From Zea mays (lineage: Eukaryota; Streptophyta; Magnoliopsida; Poales; Poaceae), in the NCBI RefSeq assembly GCF_902167145.1, contig NC_050098.1, forward strand, positions 35,024,501-35,088,500: a stretch of DNA of 64,000 nt, in the 5' to 3' direction. Both the position numbers and the translations under genes were made by a program. The notes beneath the pieces are model-generated. The model searched no databases, was not told the DNA's origin, and saw only the letters and a program-made list of their open reading frames with translations. Positions 23,964 to 34,173 of the stretch are shown piece by piece. Within the stretch, counting starts at the first letter, position 1, and each line of letters begins with the position of its first letter.

Positions 23964-25194
23964 ACGCCGAGCGAGGGATGACCAGGGGTACGTTCGATAC
24001 ATAACCAAGGCTCGGGCTGCGCTCCCGAGGTACCCTAGGACATTTCCGAGACCAGCAGGAGCGATCTTGTAACAGAATCCCATCGGAGGGAGGCGTCGAG
24101 CCCTCGGACCCCGTCGCCAGGGGACCGGGTCCGGCAGATCACCCGCAGGTACTTTTGGGCGTGCCTCTAGGCCCCTAGCCGACCCCTAACGAACGGGGCA
24201 CAGACGTCCACTCGGATTACCCACTTGCAGCTCACCGGAGACACCATGTTCGGCGCCCATCGAGGGTAACATGGCGCTTTCCCCCTCCTCCTTGCGGAAA
24301 GGCGACGCAGGGGTGTATATAAAAAAGCCGAGTCTGTCCCTGATCGCCCTCTCGCCCTGTGCGGAGGCTCGGGGGCTGCTCTCGCAAACTCGGCTCCGGC
24401 CGAACCGTTGACAACGTCAACATACCAGCCCGAGAACTTGGGACCCGACCGTACACCCGGGCTACGGCCAGTTCGCATGAGGGAACAACCAGACCAGCCG
24501 AAGCATTGCGCAAGGCATTAAGACCTCGGAGGAGTGAAACCACTCATCCGAGGCCTCGGGGGCTACACCCGGCGGGTGCGCTCGCGCGCACCCACCGGAA
24601 CAAAATGCAACCGAGAAAGGCTGGTCCCCTTGCAAAAAAGTGCGACGAAAGCCTCCAAGCGAGTGATAACACTCCCTTCGAGGCTCGGGGGCTACTGTCG
24701 GGGACCATAATTAGGGGTACCCTCAAGACTCCTAATTCTCAGCTGGTAACCCCCATCAGCATAAAGCTGCAAAGGCCTGATGGGTGCGATTAAGTCAGGG
24801 ATCAGTCCATACGAGCGACTTGATCATGCCTCGCCCGAGCCTAGCCTCGGACAAGGGCAGCCGACCCTGGAGGATTTCCGTCTCGCCCGAGGCCCCCCTC
24901 CAACGGCGGACACATCTCCGGCTCGCCCGAGGCCCTGCCTTCGCTAAGAAGCAACCCTGACTGAATCGCCGCACCGACCGACCGAATCGCAGGAGCATTT
25001 AACGCAAAGGTGGCCTGACACCTTTATCCTGACACGCGCCCCCCGGCAGAGCCGAAGTGACCGCCGTCACTTCGCCGCTCCACTAACCGGCCTGACAAAA
25101 GGACAGCGCCGCCTGCGCCACTCCGACTGTAGTGCCACTTGACAGAGTGAAACTGACAGGCAGTCAGGCCCTGCCAAAGGCACCATAGGAAGCT

Positions 25195-25590
25195 CCGCTC
25201 CGCCCGACCCAGGGCTCGGACTCGGGCTAAGTCCCGGAAGACGGCGAACTCCGCTCCGCCCGACCCAGGGCTCGGACTCGGGCTAAGTCCCGGAAGACGG
25301 CGAACTCCGCTCCGCCCGACCCAGGGCTCGGACTCGGGCTAAGTCCCGGAAGACGGCGAACTCCGCTCCGCCCAACCCCAGGGCTCGGATTCGGGCTCAG
25401 CCCCAGAAGACGACGAACTCCGCTTCGCCCGACCCCAGGGCTCGGACTCGGGCTCAGCCCCAGAAGACGACGAACTCCGCTCCGCCCGACCCCAGGGCTC
25501 GGATTCGGGCTCAGCCCCAAAGGATGACGAACTCCGCTTCGCCCGACCCCAGGGCTCGGACTCGGGCTCAGCCCCAGAAGACGACGAACT
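25195..25590 (+). repeat. Huck 3' LTR minisatellite, about 7 x 56-57 bp
   Basis: Same unit as at 12810-13261 but with one fewer copy of the 56 bp GCTAAGTCCCGG type. Confidence 0.92.
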
Positions 25591-26119
25591 CCGCTTCGCC
25601 CGACCCCAGGGCTCGGACTCCGCCCTGGCCTCTGCCGAACGACCTTCGCCTCGCCCGACCCCGGGGCTCGGACTCGGCCTCGGCCACGGAAGACAGACTC
25701 GACCTCGTCTTCAAAGGAGCCTCCACGTCGCCCAACCTAGGGCGCAAGCCAGCCACGTCAACAGGAAGCGCCATCATCACCCTACCCCGAGCTGACTCGG
25801 GCCGCAGAGAACAAGACCGGTGTCCCATCTGGCTAGCTCCGCCAGATAGGCAATGATGGCGCCCCGCAAGCTCTGGGACGACGGCGGCTCTCAGCTCTCT
25901 TACGGAAGCAGGAGGACGTCAGCAAGGACTCAACCGCTCCGACAGCTGTCCCTCCGCCAGGCTCCGTCGCTCCTCCGACGGCCACGACATCACACCAGCT
26001 GGGTGCCAAGATCTCTCCGGCTGCCACATCGGCATGTACTTAGGGCGCTAGCTCTCCCCCGCTAGACACGTAGCACTCTGCTACACCCCCATTATACACC
26101 TGGATCCTCTCCTTATGCC

Positions 26120-26126
26120 TATAAAA
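26120..26126 (+). promoter_or_regulatory. TATA box of the Huck 3' LTR
   Basis: TATAAAA in the same context as 13791-13797. Being in the 3' LTR it could start outward transcription into element A sequence. Confidence 0.6.
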
Positions 26127-26429
26127 GGAAGGACCAGGGCCCTCTTAGAGAGGGTTGGCCGCGCGGGGACGAGGACGGGACAGGCGCTCTCTTGGGGCCG
26201 CTCGCTTCCCTCTCCCGCGTGGACGCTTGTAACCCCCTACTGCAAGCGCACCCGACCTGGGCGTGGGATGAACACGAAGGCCGCGGGATTTCCACCTCTC
26301 TCACGCCCATCTCCGGCCACCTCACTTCCCCCCTTCGTGCTCGCCCACGCGCTCGACCCATCTGGGCTGGGGCGCGCGACGACATTCACTCGTCGGCTTA
26401 GGGACCCCCCCGGTCTCGAAACGCCGACA

Positions 26430-26434
26430 AGACC
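26430..26434 (+). repeat. Target-site duplication of Huck, right copy (AGACC)
   Basis: Pairs with 12306-12310. With one copy removed, the element A reading frame continues across the insertion point. Confidence 0.92.
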
Positions 26435-26488
26435 CAAGACTTTTTAGAAAAGAATTTCCCTGGCTTTTTAGCTTCATGTAATTTGTGA
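26435..26488 (+). pseudogene. Last codons of element A chromodomain, downstream of Huck
   Basis: The frame left at 12310 (ATWET) continues here as QDFLEKNFPGFLASC and ends at TGA 26486-26488. This parallels the end of the element C polyprotein ([14 protein letters not shown]). It is the displaced C-terminus of the element A integrase-chromodomain region. Confidence 0.85.
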
Positions 26489-26606
26489 GATATGTACAGT
26501 TGTTTGTAAGAATGGAATAGACCCATACCACCCCCTGCCTTGTAGAAGAAATAAGGAAATAAAAATATGACACGTTTCCTTTTCCACTACTTGCCCTAGG
26601 ACTTTA

Positions 26607-26623
26607 AATCTCGGGACGAGATT
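26607..26623 (+). other. Perfect inverted repeat upstream of the element A polypurine tract
   Basis: AATCTCG-GGA-CGAGATT forms a 7-bp stem with a 3-base loop. It ends 7 bases before the GGGGGGAAGGA polypurine tract. The same hairpin occurs in both internal copies of element C, so it is conserved between two families. Confidence 0.8.
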
Positions 26624-26630
26624 CTTTTAT

Positions 26631-26641
26631 GGGGGGAAGGA
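26631..26641 (+). other. Element A polypurine tract
   Basis: GGGGGGAAGGA directly precedes the TG of the right LTR, the expected plus-strand priming site. Confidence 0.8.
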
Positions 26642-29229
26642 TGTAACACCCCGGGTGTTACTATCACTAAAACTTGAGCATAACATCATGAGCATCAACA
26701 TACCATGTGTTTGTCACACCTAGAGTGCATTCACTAGGTAAAAATTTCAAAAATGTTGTACTGATATGACTTGATGTGTGGTTAACCCTAGTGTAGAGTA
26801 CTTAACCCTAAATCTGGGCTTATGGATATAAGGGGAGCCCAAGCATGGTAAAACTTCAAAAGCTATGAGAAATGATCCTAAGATACCCTCTTGGAAGGAC
26901 TTGAGTGGCATCAAAACCCTAGAGTACTAAAAACTCTGAAAAGATCCCTGGAAAACCCTAAACTGAAATCCTAGGGGGTTGAGTGCAAATTTTGTACACT
27001 TTTGGACTAAAGTGCAAAAACTAAGGTAATATAACACCACAAACTATGTGCTTCTCACATTTAAGGATTTGCAAGTTAAAAAGTGGGATTTGGACCTAAT
27101 TGCAAAAAGTACCGTTTGAACCCCATATGCTAAAGTCAGAATTCAGTGCAATTGGAGCAACTTTGGAGCTTTATATTTTTTAATCCATGAAGATTCTGTT
27201 CTGGCTTAATACATCAAGATTATAGAGCTATTATAGGAGTACAACTTTGCTTAAGTGATTAAGCCTTGGTGTTGTACAAAATTAGGAGCTAAATCGGTTT
27301 GAAGTCTGGCTGTCAGACCACCTTGTGACTGAATATTAACTGACAGTGAGTTCTGGCGAACTATGGACTTGATTCTAGCTCAAGGGAATAAGTAAATGAG
27401 CAAGATCTTTATAGCAGAATTGTAGCTGGTTTATAGAGCTGCAACTTTGTTACAGGTAGATTAGCAAGTTTTCACACAAAAATCCGAGATTAGGGCGCAG
27501 CAAACCGTGCTGTTAGGTGCTCTGAATGACTCCCGGATGGTACAGTAACAGAAATATCCCTGGGTTCAGTCCCCCTCGCCGCCGGTGATCCACGTACCCG
27601 GATTCGCGCCGGTCGCGCGTGATTCGTGCCTGGCAAGCAGTGGATATCCACGTGGAGGTAAAAGATCTCGCAGGGGGAGCAGATGTGGTCGCGGGGGAGG
27701 CTTATCACCGCGCCTGTAGCCGTTGCGACGTGGCCGGACCGCCGGTATTGCCGTGGAAACTCCGGTGACCTCAGTTGTGCCACGCTATGGCTTGTTACTA
27801 TGCGGTAGTAACCGTGTCACACTTAAGAGTACAATCTTTGAGCCATTGCGCCGGTGAACACCATGCCTCCTTTGCGCCAGTGCTCTTTCCCCTCTCCGGC
27901 CGCCGCGCGTCTCCTCCAAATTAGCCGCCACCGCTCATGAATCCTATAAATTGAGCATGCCATCAGCTCCGCTAGGTAGTTGTGCATCCAATGAACCAGC
28001 TCTCACCTCCAATCATCCCCTACAGCTCCCCAATTTGAGACTTCCCCCAAATCGGTCGTGAACATCGTGCTGTGTGAGCTCGCCGTGGCCAGCGCGCTAC
28101 AGGTCCGTTCATGCCCTCTGTTCCCTCGTTTTAGTACTCTGGTGTGCTCTTGATACTCCCTGACCCATCCAATTGAGTTAGAACCCGTAGGATCACCGGG
28201 AACATCTCGATTTGTTCGTTGCTCGCGCTGTCACCGTGGGCAGTGTGATTAAGAGCTCGAACCTTGCAATTAAGTGAGGGGAAATGGTCGGTTAGGGTTG
28301 AATTTGGTGTCAAGCAAAGGGGAGGATTAGTCGTTGCCTATTCTGGCCAGTACGAGCTCGCCGAAGCTCGGCCTGTCGCCGTTCATCGTCGGGGATCGCG
28401 GGTTGTAAAGAATAGAAAGGGGAGGGGTCTATTCGTAATTGTCAGTGACACAAGAAACAGTACTGCAGACTCTTCAAAGGTTTTTCAAATCACCAGGGTC
28501 CCGGTGAAAAACTGGCAGCGTGGACGCGCGCGCGAGCGCGTTCTGCCTGTATTGGGCTGGCTGGGGTTGAATTGAGCCCAGTACTGTTGATGCTTTCCTT
28601 TTTTCTTTTCCTTCCAGACTTAGGAAATCGATAGAAAATTCTAGGAAAATGCTAAAAATACGAGACTAGTTTTGTTGGACTACTAAATTTCTATAGTATT
28701 TTATAAAAATAGTTCTAGGATTTTTAGTCCAAACCAGGAATTATTCAGTATTTAAAAGGGCTAAAACCTATACTCCTGGAATTTTAGAAATTAATTAGTA
28801 ACTCCAAAAAGCACCAAACTTTTTGGATAAGCTTAAAATGATATTTAGAAACCTTGGGTGAAGTTTGGCTCGGGAGTGAAGCCTCGGGAGGATGTTGTCC
28901 TCCTTTTAAAAACATTATACTTTTATGCGGGAGGGGTTTTTGCCTCCCAAGTTTGTAATAATAATACTTCTGCACTCGTATACCTCTAGTATGTAATAAT
29001 AACACTCTTTCTATATCTTAATGTAAATTAAGTTACTGCAATTGCTTCCGCTAATTTTTTCCCTCCGATGTGTTGTAATATCTGCGTGACGGGTGAAACG
29101 TTTTTGGGAGAGGTAAAGGATACAGATACCAAACTTGTCGAGTGATCAGGTGCATCTACAGGGTTGTCCGAGATCCGCTAGGAAAGGACAATTGTAGGTG
29201 GGCCTAATGACTTGGGAGGTTCCGTCACA
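26642..29229 (+). repeat. Right LTR of element A, with internal deletion at 28870
   Basis: It starts TGTAACACCCCGGGTGTTAC and follows the left LTR to 28870. It then jumps to sequence absent from the left LTR and ends TTCCGTCACA, followed by the TTTTC duplication. A TATA-like TATAAA lies at 27945. The jump removes at least the part corresponding to 6347-7000 of the left LTR. Confidence 0.78.
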
Positions 29230-29234
29230 TTTTC
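29230..29234 (+). repeat. Target-site duplication of element A, right copy (TTTTC)
   Basis: Matches 4136-4140 and shows that 28871-29229 belongs to element A and not to a separate insertion. Confidence 0.85.
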
Positions 29235-30640
29235 CATGCCAATCGTATTTTAAATTCTCACCGTAACCTATGTATTTTTCATATCGAACTTACGTTTCCG
29301 AATCATCGGCTCATTTCTGTTTCTAGAGTTGTCATTTTTATTTTGTTTTTTAAAATATAAAAACAGAAATAGTTTCAGTGGTTGCCGATCATTTTAAACT
29401 ATTTTCATATGTCTATCCACTACCACAGTCGACTAGACTAGAAATTTCAAAACGCTGTAGGGGTCGGAGTACCTTTTCTTGCGGTCTTAGGACATGTACA
29501 ATCCTATTAATTGAGAAGTATTTTTAGGGGCCTCTAGGGGGTTAAGTATAAAAAATCAAGAAACAGGCTCTTCACTAAGAGTCCGTCTCTTTACGACTTT
29601 CTATACATATTGTCTTTTAACTACATTAATATTCTAGGGGCTCAGAGTTGTATGGTACAATTTCTTATCTGTTTCTTCTACTTAAAAAACCGAACAAACG
29701 CTCTAGTTTGTACATACCATTAAAAAGTCCGACCCACCCCATTTGCACCAGCTCCTCGGTTCCGGTCAACAGTCTCGCGAGTGGCGGTGGTCCTCCGTCC
29801 TCGAGTCCTCGACTTCAAAACAAGAGCCTAGACCAGGGGCACGACCATCTTTTCCTCACCCTCGCACACCCGGACACCCAGTATTGGAATCTCGCGTGCC
29901 TATAGATGCCGTAAAAATAACGTACAAACGTTGAACCCCTGCCACCGGATCTCACCCCGCTGCGGCATAGGGCCTGACTACGCTGGGTTCACGCATCAGC
30001 GTTGGAGGGCAGGTAATGCGAACAGTAATCGAGACCCCTACGCAGTTCGGGCAGCAGGACCCACGAATTTGACTGGTCAAAAGGTGTGTCCCAACCAAAC
30101 CCAAGGGATCCGACGCCATGTGTGCACGTGACTCGTGATGATATCGAATGGTTGACAGGTGGGGCCGTGAGGATCGAGACCCACATGTCTGTGTGGCGTT
30201 GATAACGTGAGTGGTGTCCTCTATATTTCTTCTACTACATAAAGCATAAATTTTCACTCTTCTACTATAAATGGTAAAAACCTAAAATTATACATGAATT
30301 AAAATTCAAACCATCGTTGTTGATCCAAACCTAGATTCACACACATCTAACCAACAAAATACATATGTCTTTGTGTTCCATACTATATATTTAATCATAA
30401 ATAAAAATTGTATCAACATACAAGCACCTAACTAGTCTATCTAAAATATTCTCTTCTAAGTATCTCATTTCTTTCACCAACAACATTCTTTCTCTAATTT
30501 TTATGCATTCATGTTTGTCTCAAATATCTTGCACATTCTTTGTTTTGCTTAATTCGTTATCTAAAGTATAAATATAGATAAAGAGAGGAGAGAGATATAG
30601 AGACTATTTATATAGAGTATAGATGTGTGTTCTATATATT
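29235..30640. other. Unassigned spacer right of element A
   Basis: No retrotransposon protein or LTR end is recognisable. The part from 29740 to 30190 is GC-balanced with short frames on both strands and no domain. From 30240 the sequence is AT-rich. It should be the original continuation of the DNA ending at 4135. Confidence 0.45.
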
Positions 30641-30654
30641 TAGGACATGTTCGG

Positions 30655-30842
30655 TAGACTACAGAGCAAAACACGTACTACGGAAGTTTCACCTCATACG
30701 AGAATTCGTTAGGCGAGGTGAGATAAAGATACACAAAATACATACAAATTTGAATGTTGTTGATCCTTTGACAAAACCTCTTCCACAACCCAAGCATGAT
30801 GCACACATGAGATCTATGGGTATTAGATATCTTCTAGATTAA
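30655..30842 (+). pseudogene. Ty1/copia RNase H C-terminal fragment
   Basis: The frame ending at 30842 reads RAKHVLRKFHLIREFVRRGE, then IHKIHTNLNVVDPLTKPLPQ and ends MGIRYLLD. This matches the end of plant copia polyproteins (KH...R-FHLIRE...DPLTKPL). All upstream domains are missing, so the piece is non-functional. Confidence 0.85.
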
Positions 30843-30870
30843 CTCTAGTGCAACTGTGCAAGTGGGAGAC

Positions 30871-30926
30871 TGTTAGAACTATGTCCTAGAGATAATCATA
30901 GGGATGAGCATATTTCTTTGTATCCA

Positions 30927-30980
<54 letters not shown>

Positions 30981-31739
30981 CTTAATTGAATATCCATGAA
31001 AGACACCTTGTATTGATTAGCAATTATGTGAATTATTTGTGAGATTCTTTACTTGTATGCTTATTCTAAATGATGTCCCTAGTTAGAGTCGATGACTAGC
31101 ACATGTATTAGTTGATGACTACATTTCATAAATCATGGACATGGAGATGGTAAATTAATAATGTGGGTGCATGTATGACATGAGGCTGGACCGACCAACG
31201 TGAGATATTGTAATATAGTTCTCTTTTTGCAACATGTATACTGTATCCTTAGACCTGAGATTGTCGCAGGTTCTCAAGATGTGAATTGACTTACTTAGAG
31301 ACTATCAAACGCTACTCCGTAACTGGGTAGTTATAAAGGTAGTTTTGGGTTTGTCGGGAAGTATGGTGTGAGGCATGGTCAGTCAAGATGGAATTTGTCC
31401 ATCTCTTCTTGAGAGAGATATCTCTGGGCCCCTCGAGTGATTGGATCAAGAAATGCATGGTCGTGCTAGGGTTAAGTGTTAACCAATGAAAGGATTCCAA
31501 TTCATAGTATCGAGAAAGAGAGGTCAGCTTAGAGCTAGACCAAATATCGTGAGACAAAGGGAACAACATGTACGTAATGTTGCATTGTTTCGTTTGATAT
31601 GATCTTTACGTGCGCATAGGAGTTGACATGTTTTGCTAGAGGCCGCTGCCAATTATTGGGCCAAGTAAGAGTACTTGGGCCATGTCTATATGTACGTGAA
31701 CCTATAGGGTCACACACTTAAGGGGAAGGAAGCCTAACA
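30871..31739 (+). repeat. 3' LTR of the copia fragment
   Basis: It begins TGTTAGAACTATG and ends GGAAGCCTAACA with a perfect 6-bp inverted repeat, TGTTAG/CTAACA. It is 869 bp long and contains a 25-unit AT microsatellite. Confidence 0.85.
30929..30978. repeat. (AT)25 microsatellite
   Basis: Fifty bases of alternating A and T inside the copia LTR. Length is likely polymorphic. Confidence 0.95.
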
Positions 31740-32720
31740 CAGAGTGGTAACAAGAAACAAGGCTCAACTTGTGGCAAAAGGTTATGCCCAAGTCGCAGGT
31801 TAGGATTTTGAGGAGACTTTTGCTCTTGTAGCTAGGCTAGAATCAATTCGCATAGTATTGGCCTATGCTGCTCACCATTCGTTTAAGTTATTTCAAATGG
31901 ATGTGAAGAGCGCCTTCCTAAATGGACCAATCAAGGAGGAAGTGTATGTGGGACAACCCCTGGCTTCGAGGATGACAGGTATCCCAACCACGTCTATAGG
32001 CTCTCTAAGGCATTCTATGGACTTAAGAAAGCCCCAAGAGCATGGTATGAATGCCTTAGAGATTTCCTTATTTGTAACGCTTTCAAGGTTGGGAAAGCTG
32101 ATCCTACTATAGTTGCTAAGGCTTGTAATGGTGATCTATTTGTATACCAAATATATATCGATGACATAATATTTGGTTCTACTAATCAAAAGTCTTGTGA
32201 GGAGTTTAGCAGGGTGATGATGCAGAAATTCGAGATGTCTATGATGGGCGAGTTAAGCTACTTCCTTGGATTCCAAGTGAAGCAACTCATGGAAGGAACC
32301 TTCATCTCCCATATGAAGTACACTCAATACCTACTTAAGAGGTTTGGGATGAAGGATGCAAAGCCCGCAAAGACACCGATGGGTACGAACAGGCACTTGG
32401 GCCTCAACAAAGAAGGTAAGTCCGTTGATCAAAAAGCGTACCGGTCTATGGTAGGTTCTTTGCTTTATCTTTGTGCTAGTAGACCAGATATTATGCTAAG
32501 TGTATGCATGTGTGCTAGATTTCAATCCGACCTAAGGAATGTCACCCTGTGGCCGTTAAGTGAGATCTTAGATATTTGGTTTCTACGCCTTGCTTCGGGA
32601 TCTGGTATCCAAAGGGGTCTACCTTTGACTTAATCGGATATTCAGATTCCGACTATGCCGGGAGTAAGGTTGATAGGGAGAGCACATCAAGGACTTGTCT
32701 GTTTCAAGGAAGATCCCTGG
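31740..32720 (+). pseudogene. Opie/Ji-like copia reverse transcriptase and RNase H fragment
   Basis: Text across three frames gives NKARLVAKGYAQ-like, [29 protein letters not shown]-like, MMGELSYFLGFQVKQL, SMVGSLLYLCASRPDIML and a final GRSLV. This is the standard order of copia RT leading into RNase H. Frameshifts lie near 31960, 32110 and 32550. It is cut on the left by the LTR ending at 31739 and on the right, within the GRSLV segment, by the minus-strand copia LTR. No start or end survives. Confidence 0.85.
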
Positions 32721-33293
32721 TGAAAGTCGCCTAGAGGGGGGTGGATAGGCGGAAACTGAAATTTACAACTTTAAACACACTACAAGCCGGGGTTAGCGTT
32801 AGAATAAAATCTGAGTCCGGGAGAGAGGGGAAAACAAATCAACCAAGAAAGTAAAGCGGATGACACGGTGATTTATTTTACTGAGGTTCGGCTCTAATGA
32901 ACCTAGTCCCCATTGAGGTGGTCACAAAGACTGGATCTCTTTCAACCATTTCCCTCTCTCAAACGGTCACTTAGACCGAGTGAAGCTTCTTCCTTAATCT
33001 CACGGGTCACTTAGACCCCGCAAGGACCACCACACAATTGGTGTCTCTTGCCTCGCTTACAAAGCTTGATAGTAAGAAGTGAGAAAGAAAAGAAAGCCAA
33101 GCCAAGCAAACAAGAGCAATAAGGAACACAAAGAATCCTCTCACAAGTCCTAATGCGCTAGAGTTGAGTTTGAGACTTTGAGTGGATCGATCACTTGAAT
33201 TGTGTCTTTGGAGTGAAGTGTATTGCTCTTGTATTGAATGCATTGTTGTGAATGCTTGGATGGTTGGAGTGGAGGTGGTTGTGGGGTATTTAT
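32721..33293 (-). repeat. Copia 3' LTR, distal piece
   Basis: On the plus strand it starts TGAAAGTCGCCTAGAGGGG, which is the CA end of the minus-strand LTR. It stops at TTTAT, the target site of the element C array. Confidence 0.82.
33289..33293 (+). repeat. Target-site duplication of the element C array, left copy (TTTAT)
   Basis: TTTAT precedes the first C LTR and recurs at 60088-60092 after the third LTR. Only one pair of duplications exists for the entire three-LTR array. Confidence 0.92.
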
Positions 33294-34167
33294 TGTGACA
33301 CCCCAGTGTCACCTAGGGTTTCTCTTAAAAAGCCACACCAAGAACCATTATTTTATGTGAACCAAAGTAAGCATGAGCATCAAAATAACTTAAGTGACAA
33401 AGAATTCACCAAGTATATGTTTAAAAGTGTCATGATCAAAACAATTGAGTCCTTGAAAAGATAAGAATGTGCAACCCTAATTAAGAACTCTAAGTAGACC
33501 CCCATGAACAAAATTCAAGAAGATGTGAAAAGAGGATGAAAAGTTTAAAATTGTGAGTTGAGCCAATTATATAAGTTAAAGTATATTTGCTAAGTAACAA
33601 GAAAGATTAAGAAGGCTTAGCCAACATAACTCAAATAAATCCCCAAATCAGCCCTTGATCAATGAACCCTTAGAGAAATTCAGATTTCTGAATTTCTGAA
33701 TTTCAGACCTCTTCTCAAAGATCATCTGTGTTCTCTGCTTTTCCAAACTCAAAGCCAGAAGATCCAAATATCAAAGTCGTGCCAAATTACCTTGAACACA
33801 TTCTGGGAAAGTTTGAACTCAAACCAAATCCTTTTGACACAGTTTTGGCGCAGCTCAACCTCGGGACCAGGCATTCTGACACTGGCACCTTGGTGACGCT
33901 ACAACTCCCTGTCCCTAGCCTAAAACCGCACGTCGTCCATACACAAAAGACAAAGCTTGGTCTGGTGAACAAATCCCTTGCAGTGATCTTGCCCAAATTC
34001 GCGAAGATTTGCTCCCAATCGGCGCTTGAACAGGGGCAGAGGCAACGGGAACACGTGTTCGACCGCGGCTGACACCCCTAGTTCACGCCCGTTCGCGCAC
34101 CGCGCCTTCCCAGTGCACGCCCGCGTGCACTCGCCGGTCCACGACCGCCCGTGCACCGCGCCGTGCC

Positions 34168-34173
34168 TATAAA
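34168..34173 (+). promoter_or_regulatory. TATA box in C LTR1
   Basis: TATAAA in GTGCCTATAAAGCCTCC lies in the GC-rich part about 875 bp into the LTR. If used, the transcript would have a ~3.7 kb R-U5 leader before the internal domain. The equivalent sites are 45563 and 56358. Confidence 0.65.

Larger units (their letters stand above)
20763..24695 (+). other. Huck 3' non-coding region between integrase and 3' LTR
   Basis: This 3.9 kb stretch has no plus-strand coding frame that resembles a retrotransposon protein. It holds three dispersed copies of a ~65 bp motif (20995, 21207 and 21867), three tandem ~76 bp units (23761-23963), and a GC-rich part with antisense open frames (about 21960-22893). 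Long 3' regions with antisense ORFs are known in Tat-lineage elements. The tract ends in CTCGGGGGCTAC just before the LTR, which would serve as the polypurine tract. Confidence 0.7.
12311..26429 (+). mobile_element. Huck-type Ty3/gypsy (Tat lineage) LTR retrotransposon, full length
   Basis: The element is 14.1 kb with two ~1.75 kb LTRs beginning TGTCGGGGACCATAATTAGG and ending in CGACA. AGACC duplications flank it. It has a primer-binding site just after the left LTR, one gag-pol frame, a long 3' non-coding stretch and a G-rich polypurine tract before the right LTR. The LTR start matches what I know of the maize Huck family. It has a second RNase H-like domain and no chromodomain, as expected for the Tat lineage. 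LTRs differ by roughly 1-1.5% by eye. The four in-frame stops make this copy non-autonomous. Confidence 0.9.
24696..26429 (+). repeat. Huck 3' LTR
   Basis: This 1734 bp LTR starts TGTCGGGGACC and ends AACGCCGACA. It has seven full ~56 bp minisatellite units (25195-25590) against eight in the left LTR. TATAAAA lies at 26120. Outside the repeats it differs from the 5' LTR at roughly 20 positions by eye. Confidence 0.92.
4141..29229 (+). mobile_element. Element A: decayed Tekay/Del-type Ty3/gypsy chromovirus, host of Huck
   Basis: The two LTRs share about 2.2 kb at roughly 96-97% identity by eye. Between them lie an ORF0, gag, protease, reverse transcriptase, RNase H, integrase and a chromodomain, in the order of plant chromoviruses of the Tekay/Del clade. 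TTTTC duplications flank the whole unit. The 14.1 kb Huck element at 12311-26429 is inserted in the chromodomain. The primer-binding site has been lost with the 3' end of the left LTR, and the right LTR has a different internal deletion. The family name is left open. Confidence 0.85.
30641..31739 (+). mobile_element. 3' end of a Ty1/copia element
   Basis: An RNase H tail, a purine tract (AAGTGGGAGAC) and a complete 3' LTR are present in the correct order. The upstream part is missing, either deleted or beyond recognition. The lineage is different from the Opie/Ji-like fragments further right, judging from the RNase H text. Confidence 0.8.

Noticed and set aside
25227..25520. Minus-strand repeat protein in the 3' Huck LTR
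   Set aside because: Same minisatellite artefact as in the 5' LTR.
28871..29229. A separate insertion next to the element A right LTR
   Set aside because: The TTTTC duplication after 29229 matches the one before 4141, so this piece is the true LTR end.
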